19,188 nt of DNA from Clostridiales bacterium UBA929. GTDB lineage: Bacteria; Bacillota; Clostridia; Oscillospirales; UBA929. Shown here one piece after another: positions 1 to 6,613 of the stretch. The notes under the pieces were generated by a model that was not told the DNA's origin, did not search any database, and was given only the letters and a program-made list of their open reading frames with translations. A program made the position numbers and the translations under genes. The stretch lies in the NCBI GenBank assembly GCA_002293625.1, contig DBDP01000087.1, positions 1-19,188 of the forward strand. Reading direction: 5' to 3'. The first letter of the stretch is position 1. Every line of letters begins with the position of its first letter.

Positions 1-301
1 AGCCAAAAAGAAGCGGGAAAGCCAACCTCGTTTGTAACATTGGATATTGCCATATGGAACCCCAAAAACGCCACCCCAAGTAGCATTTCCCACTCGTGAT
101 GGCGTTTGAGTTGTGATTATTGGGTTTGTTTAATGGTCTTTAGTTTTCGACAAGCCTGTAATCATGCGGGTTTCCTTGATTGTGCAAATATCAATGGATC
201 GAAGGGGGCTACGACAGGACGGGAGTAGGGGCGATTCGCAATCGCCCGCCGTTCCCCCGAATACCACGGGCGACCGAGGACGGTCGCCCGTACTACTTTT
301 C
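1..301. other. No convincing gene; window-edge region with small inverted repeats
   Basis: No complete gene is evident in these 301 bases. A plus-strand frame is open from base 1 to a TGA at 97-99 (32 codons) and could be the tail of a gene entering from the left. On the minus strand an ATG at 86 opens a hydrophobic frame (starting MLLGVAFLGF) that runs off the left edge, with only a weak GAGTGGG upstream. These two readings exclude each other and neither is supported further. An 8-bp inverted repeat (AAACGCCA at 66-73, TGGCGTTT at 100-107) lies across the plus-frame stop. A 0A-box-like TTGTCGAAAA reads on the minus strand at 144-153, upstream of the minus frame. The hairpins at 229-291 are listed separately. 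Confidence 0.3.
229..291. repeat. Pair of perfect GC-rich hairpins (REP-like) after spo0A
   Basis: Two palindromes lie just beyond the spo0A stop. GGGCGATT (229-236) pairs with AATCGCCC (240-247) around a CGC loop. ACGGGCGACCG (266-276) pairs with CGGTCGCCCGT (281-291) around an AGGA loop. The two share the core GGGCGA. Neither is followed by a T-run on either strand, so they look more like repeated extragenic palindromes than simple terminators, though they could still block read-through or protect the spo0A 3' end. Confidence 0.6.
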
Positions 302-1081
302 TTACCGCTGTTCCGCTTTCAGCTCCAGTTGCAGGCGGTCGGCGATCATCGCGATAAACTCCGAGTTTGTGGGTTTGCCTTTCGCGTTGCTGACGGTATA
401 CCCGAAAATACTTTGCAGCGTTTCCAAGTCCCCTCTGTCCCATGCCACTTCGATGGCGTGGCGGATGGCGCGTTCCACGCGCGAGGGTGTCGTGCCGAAT
501 GTCTCGGCGACCTTCGGATACAGAATCTTGGTTACGGCGCCGATGGCTTCGCGGTTTTGCACGGCATAGGCAATCGCTTCGCGTACATACTGATACCCTT
601 TGATGTGGGCGGGAACACCAATCTCGTGAATAATCTGTGTGATACGGTTTTCGAGACTGATGACCGTTGTGGTGACAATCGGCGCAATCGGGCGCTCAAT
701 GCTCTCATCCGTGAATATATGGATGCGTTCCAGCAGAGAGTTTATATCGCACGGTTTGACAACGAAAAACTGCGCGCCTTGCTTGATAGCCTCACGGGTT
801 ATTCCCTCGTTTACAAGACTCGACATCACCAGAACGCGCGGCCGGGAAATCGGATGCTGCTTGTTGATTTGTTTAAGTACGTCGATTCCGTCAAGATGGG
901 GTAACATGATTTCCAATAGCAGAACATCAGGTTTCATGGTTTCGACCATTTTGCACGCTTCAATGCCGTCCCGCGCAATGCCGATGAGTTCCAGACTCGG
1001 ATCCGATTCGATTCCGCTTTCTAAAAGCGCCGTAAAATCAGTGTTCCCGTCCGCCACGAGGATTTTCGTTCTTTTTTCCAT
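302..1081 (-). CDS. spo0A: Spo0A-family sporulation response regulator lacking the phosphoacceptor Asp
   Basis: This is the Spo0A-type master regulator of entry into sporulation: an N-terminal receiver (about residues 5-125) and a C-terminal DNA-binding domain (about 140-259). The output domain is strongly conserved, including IIHEIGVPAHIKGY, the recognition region SRVERAIRHAIEVAW and KPTNSEFIAM. The ATG at 1081 is preferred over the in-frame GTG at 1090, because that GTG lies inside the Shine-Dalgarno AGGTGAGG; this gives 259 residues, close to the usual length. The receiver is odd. The phosphoacceptor position in LLLxIMLPHLDG is Glu57 (codon GAA), where B. subtilis has Asp56. The acidic pocket reads ADGN (Gly12) instead of ADDN. 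Ser87 and Lys109 are kept. The gene stands alone in its transcript, behind the terminator of the upstream receiver/HPt pair. spoIVB, the usual upstream neighbour, is absent. It may be the only Spo0A or a paralogue. Confidence 0.93.
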   Translation of the reverse strand: MEKRTKILVADGNTDFTALLESGIESDPSLELIGIARDGIEACKMVETMKPDVLLLEIMLPHLDGIDVLKQINKQHPISRPRVLVMSSLVNEGITREAIKQGAQFFVVKPCDINSLLERIHIFTDESIERPIAPIVTTTVISLENRITQIIHEIGVPAHIKGYQYVREAIAYAVQNREAIGAVTKILYPKVAETFGTTPSRVERAIRHAIEVAWDRGDLETLQSIFGYTVSNAKGKPTNSEFIAMIADRLQLELKAEQR

Positions 1082-1139
1082 TGTCCTCACCTTTCGATTT
1101 AAGAATCTCGACCGCGAATATTGCCGATTTAGTATGTTA

Positions 1140-1168
1140 ACAATAACATATTGTTTCTATTCGCGCAA
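1140..1168 (-). promoter_or_regulatory. Candidate sigma-A promoter of spo0A
   Basis: On the minus strand TTGCGC (-35, 1163-1168) is separated by 17 bp from TATTGT (-10, 1140-1145), about 60 bp upstream of the spo0A start. Each box matches four of six consensus bases. An inverted repeat ATGTTA-TTGT-TAACAT overlaps the -10. No clear sigma-H promoter was found. Confidence 0.4.
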
Positions 1169-1206
1169 GAGTTTTTTATCGCATTTTTGTTTCATTTTAA
1201 TTATTT

Positions 1207-1213
1207 TTCGACA
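1207..1213 (-). promoter_or_regulatory. Possible 0A box upstream of spo0A
   Basis: TGTCGAA reads on the minus strand, followed by AAA, matching the Spo0A binding core TGNCGAA. It lies about 40 bp upstream of the candidate spo0A -35 box, a reasonable place for autoregulation. A 7-base core is expected a couple of times by chance in a window of this size, so the position is the main support. Confidence 0.3.
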
Positions 1214-1301
1214 TAATTCTTTTTCCGGAAGCGCAGATTGTGTTCCTAAATGCGACTATCCCACATATATTGTATTTATTCTTCTTGAATCCAACAAAAG
1301 C

Positions 1302-1332
1302 AAACGGGAACCGGATTGTCCGATTCCCGTTT
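1302..1332 (-). terminator. Rho-independent terminator after the receiver gene
   Basis: The arms at 1302-1315 and 1319-1332 pair with a single A/C mismatch around a three-base loop, giving 13 base pairs with a GGGAA core. On the minus strand the stem is followed by TTTGCTTTTGTT. It lies 15 bp beyond the stop of the 1347-2108 gene and separates that transcript from spo0A. Confidence 0.8.
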
Positions 1333-1346
1333 ATTTAATGACCTTT

Positions 1347-2108
1347 TTATGTTATATATTGCTTAACTTTCCTTATCAGTTCATTTTTTCCAACCGGTTT
1401 CAGCAAAAAATCATTCCCGCCGTGGAGCATCGCGGCCAGCACATGTTCCCGCGTTCCCTTGCCGCTCAAAAAGAGGATCGGCGTTTTCTGAAACTGCCCC
1501 CTTGCGCGGATATATTTCGCCAATTCATACCCGTTTATGTCCGGCATATCAATATCCAGCAGAAACAACGCGGGCACTTGTTTCTCCAGCGCCACCATTG
1601 CGGAGCGTGCGTCGGGGAGCGCGATAACGCGATAACTCCCCAAAAGAATCTCCGCCATTCCCGTGAGAATCTCCGGCATATCGTCAACGACCATAATCAG
1701 CGGAGCTTCCGTGGCTTTCACAACGGGCGCTTCGGGTATAAGCGTATCCAGTATTTGTTGGCGCAGTATGTTCATTTCCGCGTAGAATACGCGCAGCAAA
1801 TCTTTAAGGGTGGATTCATCCTTTTTAGAAACAGCATCGGTGATGCTCTTTAGGACAGACGGGGTGCTTTTGACACGCAAAGAGGTCACGAGTGCCTCTA
1901 CCTCTCGCAGCTCTTTCAAAAACATCCGCTGCATTTCTTCCCCGTATATCACCACCGAGGGCGTGTACGCCCGAAGATAATGGACGGCATTGCTGCACAG
2001 CTCGGTCAGCGCCACCCAAAACCGCTCACGGCTCGGAAACCCCTGCGCCGCTTTCGCGGCGTCAAGGAGTTCGCATTTCATCAGCGCACCCATATCATAT
2101 TTAGCCAA
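1347..2108 (-). CDS. Two-part protein: helical N-terminal region plus C-terminal receiver domain
   Basis: The last ~118 residues form a canonical response-regulator receiver: acidic pair Asp142-Asp143 (VVDDMPE), phosphoacceptor Asp185 (LLDIDMPDINGYEL), Ser215 (LFLSG) and Lys237 (LLKP). All residues needed for phosphotransfer are present. Residues 1-130 are predicted mostly helical and match no family I recognise. There is no DNA-binding output domain, so the protein is probably an intermediate or a protein-binding regulator. The likely start is TTG at 2108, inside the end of the upstream HPt gene and about 10 bases after a strong GTGGAGG; ATG at 2093 or 2081 are alternatives. The overlap implies translational coupling with the HPt-like protein, a plausible phosphorelay partner. 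The product name is secure only for the receiver half. Confidence 0.85.
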   Translation of the reverse strand: MAKYDMGALMKCELLDAAKAAQGFPSRERFWVALTELCSNAVHYLRAYTPSVVIYGEEMQRMFLKELREVEALVTSLRVKSTPSVLKSITDAVSKKDESTLKDLLRVFYAEMNILRQQILDTLIPEAPVVKATEAPLIMVVDDMPEILTGMAEILLGSYRVIALPDARSAMVALEKQVPALFLLDIDMPDINGYELAKYIRARGQFQKTPILFLSGKGTREHVLAAMLHGGNDFLLKPVGKNELIRKVKQYIT

Positions 2109-2673
2109 TCATTTCTGACCTCCACTTCTCGATCCAACGGGTTGTCGCTTCCGCGTCAAAACGCTCCAGCAAGACGTTGAGCTGTTCTAAACGTTCATCC
2201 CACATCTCGCCGTAGGTATATGCACGCGCTTTTGCAAGCGACCTCAGCGCTATAGGAAGCTGATAAATCGCGGCGGCTTCGGCGATTTCTTCCAAGCAAG
2301 CCATCAGCGCCGGGAGTTTTCCGGGCGGTTTGTCCGCTGTCCCTGTAAATATAGCCGATAAACGCCCTGTAAAAACATCCAAAGCATCGCAGAACTCCGC
2401 CAGAAACGCTCTCGAAGCATCCTGCTGTTCCAACTTGCCGGCCTGTTCGGAGAGGCTTAAAGCGCCGATACCGGCAAGCGCGCCTTTGAGGGCGTGAAGC
2501 ACCCGCACCGAGGAGCCTTCTTCGTTTCGTAAGCGCTCGGCCTGCTCCGGCAGCGAAGAGACGCTCACGCGCAATATGCGCTCATAAGAGGCTTCCGAAC
2601 CGCCGATTGCCGCGAGTGCTTTCTCCGCAGAAAGTTCGGGAACGGCGCGGAGCCGCTCGAGTAAGTCTCCCAT
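2101..2673 (-). CDS. HPt-like phosphotransfer protein
   Basis: A 190-residue mostly helical protein. Residues 56-83 carry an HPt signature, VLHALKGALAGIGALSLSEQ, with His60 in the HxLKG context that receives phosphate in histidine phosphotransfer domains. The rest, about residues 90-190, is helical and unassigned. The start ATG at 2673 follows AAGGGGAG with good spacing. A strong promoter sits directly upstream (2701-2729). Its last codons overlap the start of the receiver gene, so the two are probably made together. No histidine kinase is encoded in the window, so the phosphate donor would have to be elsewhere. The HPt assignment rests on the motif and helical character alone. Confidence 0.72.
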   Translation of the reverse strand: MGDLLERLRAVPELSAEKALAAIGGSEASYERILRVSVSSLPEQAERLRNEEGSSVRVLHALKGALAGIGALSLSEQAGKLEQQDASRAFLAEFCDALDVFTGRLSAIFTGTADKPPGKLPALMACLEEIAEAAAIYQLPIALRSLAKARAYTYGEMWDERLEQLNVLLERFDAEATTRWIEKWRSEMIG

Positions 2674-2700
2674 CGCGGCACTCCCCTTCCCTGCCCTAAT

Positions 2701-2729
2701 AGTGTACCACGCTTCCCCGCCCGATGCAA
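2701..2729 (-). promoter_or_regulatory. Sigma-A promoter of the HPt/receiver pair
   Basis: The minus strand reads TTGCAT (2724-2729), 17 bp, TACACT (2701-2706). It lies about 30 bp upstream of the HPt start and downstream of the M24 peptidase stop, giving the signalling pair its own promoter. Confidence 0.65.
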
Positions 2730-2757
2730 GACGAAAACGGGCAAATTCTTCTTATCT

Positions 2758-3849
2758 CTAGACTATTCTCAGTTCCTTCGGCGCTTCCGTAAGGTTCTCG
2801 CAACTGTCTTCGTTCAGCACGAGCATATCCTCAATCCGCACCCCGAAACGCCCCGGCAGATAGATTCCCGGCTCCGCCGAAATCACCGAACCAATCGGCA
2901 GAACCCTCTCCCCCGCCGGACTGACATAGGGCGGCTCATGCACCTCCAGCCCGATACCGTGCCCAAAACCGTGACCGAAACGCTCACCGTATCCGGCGTC
3001 TGTGATAACGGCTCTCGCGACAGCGTCAAGCTCTTTGCCGGGGATCCCCGCCCTCGCGGCGGCAATCCCCGCTTCCTGCGCCGCCAGGACAATACCATAG
3101 ACTTTCCGCATCTCTTCCGTCGCTTCCCCGACCGCCACCGTCCGCGTCATATCGGAGCAGTAGCCGCCGAACACGCAGCCAATGTCGATCGTTACGAAGT
3201 CGCCGCGTTCGATTACGCGCTCGGACGGCTCGCCGTGCGGCAGACTCCCGTTTGCTCCCGACACTACAATCGGATCGAAGCTCATTTTCTCCGCACCGTA
3301 TTTCAGCATACGGTACGTAAGCTCGGCGCATACCGCTTGCTCGGTTACGCCCGCGCGTAAAAAACCACAAAGCACTTCTTCCAACGCCCGCTCGGCAATC
3401 CGCTGGGCTTTGCGTATCGCGTCCAGTTCCCGCGGCTCCTTAACGGCACGCAGCGCGTGAAGCCCGTCTTCGGCGGGAACCAGTTTTGCGCCTTTCAGCC
3501 CGCCGTCCGCGAATGCTTTCTCCCACACATCGGCGGCATGGAGGGTCAGCACGTCGGACTCCGCGCCGATTTTTTTTACGCGAGGGAGCAGATAATCGCA
3601 CACAATCCGATGCGGCTTTCGTGTCGTTTCCGACATTTCCACGGTGAAGTCTCTGCTTAGTTTTGCCCGCGCAACCTCGATATAGCGGAAATCCGTGATA
3701 AACACGTTTTCCTCCGGCGTAAACAAAGCAATGCCTGCGGAGGTTTTCAACCCCGTGGCATAAAAGCGCGATACCTCGCCCGTCAGCACCAGCGCGTCCA
3801 GCCTTTTTGCGGCAATGATCGCCCGAATCTTCTCCAAACGCGCGGTCAT
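2758..3849 (-). CDS. M24-family Xaa-Pro aminopeptidase
   Basis: A cytosolic dimetal aminopeptidase predicted to release N-terminal residues preceding proline. It has an N-terminal creatinase-like domain (about 1-130) and a C-terminal pita-bread domain. All five metal ligands are visible: Asp222 (TIDIG), Asp233 (YCSDMTRT), His297 (GHGFGHGIG), Glu326 (ISAEPGIY) and Glu340 (GVRIEDM). His205 (SLPHGE) is the usual catalytic histidine. ATG at 3849 is chosen over TTG at 3855: it overlaps the upstream stop as ATGA and sits six bases after GGGAGGG. The length of 363 residues is normal. It is the last gene of the yqeG operon. In Bacillus the equivalent gene precedes efp, which is not found here. Confidence 0.92.
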   Translation of the reverse strand: MTARLEKIRAIIAAKRLDALVLTGEVSRFYATGLKTSAGIALFTPEENVFITDFRYIEVARAKLSRDFTVEMSETTRKPHRIVCDYLLPRVKKIGAESDVLTLHAADVWEKAFADGGLKGAKLVPAEDGLHALRAVKEPRELDAIRKAQRIAERALEEVLCGFLRAGVTEQAVCAELTYRMLKYGAEKMSFDPIVVSGANGSLPHGEPSERVIERGDFVTIDIGCVFGGYCSDMTRTVAVGEATEEMRKVYGIVLAAQEAGIAAARAGIPGKELDAVARAVITDAGYGERFGHGFGHGIGLEVHEPPYVSPAGERVLPIGSVISAEPGIYLPGRFGVRIEDMLVLNEDSCENLTEAPKELRIV

Positions 3850-4679
3850 AAGCAACCCTCCCGGTAAATCCGTTTCATTTCCGCAGCGTCCCGCGTCTGC
3901 GTACCCCCGCTCTCGCAGATCACCGTGGAGCGGTAGCCGCGCTCCGCGAGCAGGCGCGCAAGCGGTGTCCAGTCCGGACCGCCGCCCTCGTCGGCGAAGG
4001 TTTGGTGCTTGCTCTCCCCGCCCCTACCGTAGGCGATATGGGAGAAGTGTATATGGCAGTTTTTCGCGCGCTCGGTTCCGAGAACTGACTCAAGATTGAT
4101 CAGCACCGATGCGAATGCGTCCCGCCCCTCAAACACCCCCAGCGAGCGGGCGTACAGATGCCCGAAATCTATGCAGGGTAGCAGATTTTCACCCAACCCG
4201 CACAGTTCCAGCACCTCATCCACCGTTCCGAGTTGGTTTACCTTCCCCATCGTTTCCAAGCAAAATAAAACGTTAGGCCAGCCTTCGGCTTTGGCAGTGT
4301 CCAGCGCCGCTAAAACGGTGCGCGCCGACGCTTCCATCCCTTCGCGGCGCGGCAATCCCCTCGCGGCACCCATATGTACAACGATCCGCTCCGCGCCCAG
4401 CCAACCCGCAAGCCGCGTAGTTTGACGCAGATACTCAATATTGGCCACCAACCGTTCGGGATTCGAGAGACTGATAAAATACGGCGAATGGACGCTCAGC
4501 GCGATCCCGTGTTCCTCCGCATTGCGGCGCAGCGTCTTCGCGGCAGCTTCGCCCATCCGCACGCCGTGTCCGCATTGCACCTCAAACGCATCCAGCCCGT
4601 TTTCTGCGAGGTAGGCGGGTATGTCGGTCACCTTTCCGATATAGGATTCATCGCACCCCGCCGGACCAAACCGTATCAT
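3846..4679 (-). CDS. Endonuclease IV-like (AP endonuclease family 2) TIM-barrel protein
   Basis: A 277-residue TIM-barrel protein of the AP endonuclease 2 / xylose isomerase-like superfamily, the group that includes endonuclease IV (Nfo), which cuts DNA 5' of abasic sites with a zinc cluster. Likely metal ligands are His64 (SVHSPYF), His102 (VVHMGA), Glu142 (CLETMG), Asp171 and His174 (IDFGHL), His209/His211 (HIHFSH) and Glu256 (ICESGG), all at the ends of predicted strands as in Nfo. The length is close to Nfo. Its start overlaps the yqeG stop as ATGA, and its own stop overlaps the M24 start the same way. A DNA-repair role is likely but not proved, because sugar isomerases share the fold. 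Confidence 0.82.
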   Translation of the reverse strand: MIRFGPAGCDESYIGKVTDIPAYLAENGLDAFEVQCGHGVRMGEAAAKTLRRNAEEHGIALSVHSPYFISLSNPERLVANIEYLRQTTRLAGWLGAERIVVHMGAARGLPRREGMEASARTVLAALDTAKAEGWPNVLFCLETMGKVNQLGTVDEVLELCGLGENLLPCIDFGHLYARSLGVFEGRDAFASVLINLESVLGTERAKNCHIHFSHIAYGRGGESKHQTFADEGGGPDWTPLARLLAERGYRSTVICESGGTQTRDAAEMKRIYREGCL

Positions 4680-5146
4680 AATCGCTCCGCCCTTCTATTA
4701 ATAAACGGCGTTTCGTAGAGCCGCCGGAGCGAAAACCAAAACCCCTTCACCCTCGGTTCAACCAGCACCGTTTGCAATCCGGCGTTCCTGCCCGCCCGCA
4801 TATCGGTAAAATACTGGTCGCCTACCATTACCGTTTCGTTTGCGTTTACACCCAAACGCTTCACCGCCTCAAGAAGACCCTGCCCGCCGGGTTTGCCCGC
4901 CTTCGCAAGGTACGGCAACCCCAGCGGGCGGCAAAACGCGGCTACCCGTTCCTCCCTCGCGTTGGATACGATCATCAGGGCGATGCCGGCTTTTTTCAGC
5001 TCCGCCATCCATAAGGCGACGGCGGCATCCGGCTCGTTGACGCGGTATCCTGCCAGCGTATTATCCAAATCTGCTAAAACGGCGCGAAAGCCGCGCCCGG
5101 ACAGCCACGCGGGCGTCAGTTCGCATATGTCCTCAAGAATATTCAT
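4676..5146 (-). CDS. yqeG: YqeG-type HAD-IIIA phosphatase
   Basis: A small cap-less HAD-superfamily phosphatase of the YqeG group. Motif I is ADLDNTLAGY with the Asp26 nucleophile and Asp28; motif II is IVSNA; motif III is the Lys in KAGKPGG; motif IV is VGDQYFTD. The length of 156 residues is a little under the family's usual 165-175. The physiological substrate of the family is not firmly known; its homologue Gep4 dephosphorylates phosphatidylglycerophosphate in yeast mitochondria. The start ATG at 5146 follows GGGAGG by seven bases. It is first in the three-gene ATGA-coupled operon. An AT-rich stretch around 5165-5180 could hold a -10 box, but I see no good -35. Confidence 0.9.
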   Translation of the reverse strand: MNILEDICELTPAWLSGRGFRAVLADLDNTLAGYRVNEPDAAVALWMAELKKAGIALMIVSNAREERVAAFCRPLGLPYLAKAGKPGGQGLLEAVKRLGVNANETVMVGDQYFTDMRAGRNAGLQTVLVEPRVKGFWFSLRRLYETPFINRRAERL

Positions 5147-5192
5147 ACAAGCCCTCCCGCCGCCGTAATATTATATATCAGGTTGCAGACAA

Positions 5193-5296
5193 AGCCATTT
5201 TGCTCCGAGCGAAGCGAGTTGTTAAGTTTGAAAAACTGGAGCAAAACCGCAGTTTTGTGAAGTTTTTCAAACTTGCCGGCAAAACGGCGTATGGCT
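5193..5296 (+). repeat. Structured repeat, divergent copy A
   Basis: A long nested palindrome between the divergent yqeG and 5346 genes. The outer arms are AGCCA+TTTTGC (5193-5203) and GCAAAA plus TGGCT (5279-5296, with a 7-base bulge). The middle stem is a perfect 14 bp, 5224-5237 with 5261-5274. The inner hairpin is CAAAAC-CGCA-GTTTTG (5242-5257). It shares GAGCGAAGCG (5207-5216), GAGCA (5239-5243), GTG (5257-5259) and GCCGG (5275-5279) with copies B and C in the same order, but its stems are AT-rich and different in sequence. It lacks the first GTTCGCC hairpin of B and C. Confidence 0.65.
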
Positions 5297-5345
5297 GCAC
5301 GATTATGTCACGAACCCCTCTTGTCCGCCGGAAAGGGATGATGCT

Positions 5346-6107
5346 GTGAACGACCCCTTTACCTACATATGCTGCGTCGCGCCGGAGCAAGCGGACAACG
5401 CGCGGCGCGTTCCCTCGGCGCATATGGCTTGGGGGATCGGTCCCGGCATGACGCTGCTGTCCGCGAACGCGAGCGTCCCGCGCCAAGGCGGTTTGATGGT
5501 CATCAGCGACCAACCCTACGACCGCTCCGAAGGCGACCCCCGAAGACTCGCGCAGGAATGCCTGTACCTCTGCCGCTCCATCGGTTATACGGGAATTGTG
5601 TGCGATTTCGAGCAGCCGGTACGGCGTCTTTTGGAAATGTTTGTCGGCGACTGCGCCGAGCTGTTCCCCTCGCGGGGCTGCTCCGTTTACGCGCCGGAAC
5701 GCTATATCTGCCACAACGCCCTGCGCGTCATCCTCCCCACGGCGCTCACGTCCGGCTCATTGCCAAACCGGCTTCGGCAAGCCATCGGCCAATACGGCGC
5801 AAACCGCATCACGCTGGATATGGAGCGGCTCAGCCGCGACCTGCTGCTCCCCGGCACAAATAGTAACGGAGTCAGCGTCAGTCCCGACACGGTTTCCCTG
5901 CTGCTCTCCTCGCGCGGCGGAGGATCGTTTTTTTCGGGGGAACTGGGCGCGCGGTATTTTACCTATAAAGACGCCGAAGGGAATACGCACTTCGTCGTTT
6001 ATGACGATGCGGGAACCTTTCGCTACAAAACGGAACTGGCGCTGCAAATGGGTATCCGCGAAGGGTTCATCCTCTACCCCGACATGGTGGGGCTGGGGCT
6101 TCTTTGA
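5346..6107 (+). CDS. Unrecognised protein, possibly TIM-barrel/GH18-like
   Basis: A 253-residue protein I cannot place firmly. No signal peptide or membrane segment is seen. The segment GYTGIVCDFEQP (residues 80-91, Asp87 and Glu89) resembles the strand-4 DxE motif of family 18 glycoside hydrolases and their inactive spore and cell-wall relatives. A nearby strand, GLMVISDQPY, and the C-terminal YFTYKDAEGNTHFVVYDD and GFILYPDMVGLG are compatible with the later strands of such a barrel. The start is GTG at 5346, behind AAAGGGATG. Its 3' end overlaps the convergent exonuclease gene by 34 bp. Conservation of this family near yqeG in relatives would help define its job. Confidence 0.7.
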   Translation: MNDPFTYICCVAPEQADNARRVPSAHMAWGIGPGMTLLSANASVPRQGGLMVISDQPYDRSEGDPRRLAQECLYLCRSIGYTGIVCDFEQPVRRLLEMFVGDCAELFPSRGCSVYAPERYICHNALRVILPTALTSGSLPNRLRQAIGQYGANRITLDMERLSRDLLLPGTNSNGVSVSPDTVSLLLSSRGGGSFFSGELGARYFTYKDAEGNTHFVVYDDAGTFRYKTELALQMGIREGFILYPDMVGLGLL

Positions 6108-6613
6108 GTTTCCAATAGTTTTACCAGCACCTTTGCCGTCGTGACCGCATCGGCCAGCGCGCGATGGTAGCCCTCCCCGCTGACACCCAAATGCGCCGCC
6201 ACCGTTTCGAGTTTGTGATTAAACAACGAGCGGCAAAGTCTTCTGGACAGGACAAGCGTACACAACGTTTTCTCCGGCGGCGCGATGCCCGCGCCACGGC
6301 AGTAGCGGCGCAAGAACCCCATATCGAACGGGATGTTGTGCGCAACGATGGTATCATTCCCGATAAAGCGGCAAAGATCAAAAAGCCGTTCCTCAAACGC
6401 CGGAAACCCCGCCGTCATCTCCGCCGTGATGCCGGTGATGCGCGTAATCGTCGGCGTGATCTCGGTCATGCGCGGCGCGCAGAGCGAGGTGAAACTTTCG
6501 TCGAGCGCGAGAAGCCCCGACGCGTCCGGGACGACGCGCACCGCCGCGAACTCAATGATCTCGCTGTCATACGGCGACAGACCGGTCGTTTCAAAGTCAA
6601 TAACCGTATACAT
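6074..6613 (-). CDS. DnaQ-like DEDDh 3'-5' exonuclease
   Basis: A stand-alone exonuclease of the DNA polymerase III epsilon / RNase T superfamily. Exo I is VIDFETTGL (Asp6, Glu8 with the start below), Exo II is VAHNIPFDMGF and Exo III is YHRALADAVTT, the His/Asp pair being typical of the DEDDh class. These residues bind two metal ions that hydrolyse 3' ends of DNA or RNA. At about 179 residues it is essentially the nuclease domain alone. ATG at 6613 is chosen over TTG at 6628 because it overlaps the stop of the DUF6062 gene as TGATG and the protein then starts at the first beta strand, MYTVIDFE. It is probably co-translated with the DUF6062 gene. Confidence 0.9.
   Translation of the reverse strand: MYTVIDFETTGLSPYDSEIIEFAAVRVVPDASGLLALDESFTSLCAPRMTEITPTITRITGITAEMTAGFPAFEERLFDLCRFIGNDTIVAHNIPFDMGFLRRYCRGAGIAPPEKTLCTLVLSRRLCRSLFNHKLETVAAHLGVSGEGYHRALADAVTTAKVLVKLLETQRSPSPTMSG

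Noticed and set aside
229..291. Intrinsic terminator of spo0A
   Set aside because: Both hairpins lack a following T-run on either strand; they are better described as palindromic repeats, though some termination is possible.
639..1853. 404-codon plus-strand open frame across spo0A, the intergenic region and the receiver gene
   Set aside because: It is antisense to two clearly recognisable genes and a terminator, has no Shine-Dalgarno and translates to low-complexity Ser/Arg-rich sequence.
5165..5200. Sigma-A promoter for yqeG
   Set aside because: There is a TATAAT-like stretch but no acceptable -35 hexamer at 16-18 bp, so I did not list it.
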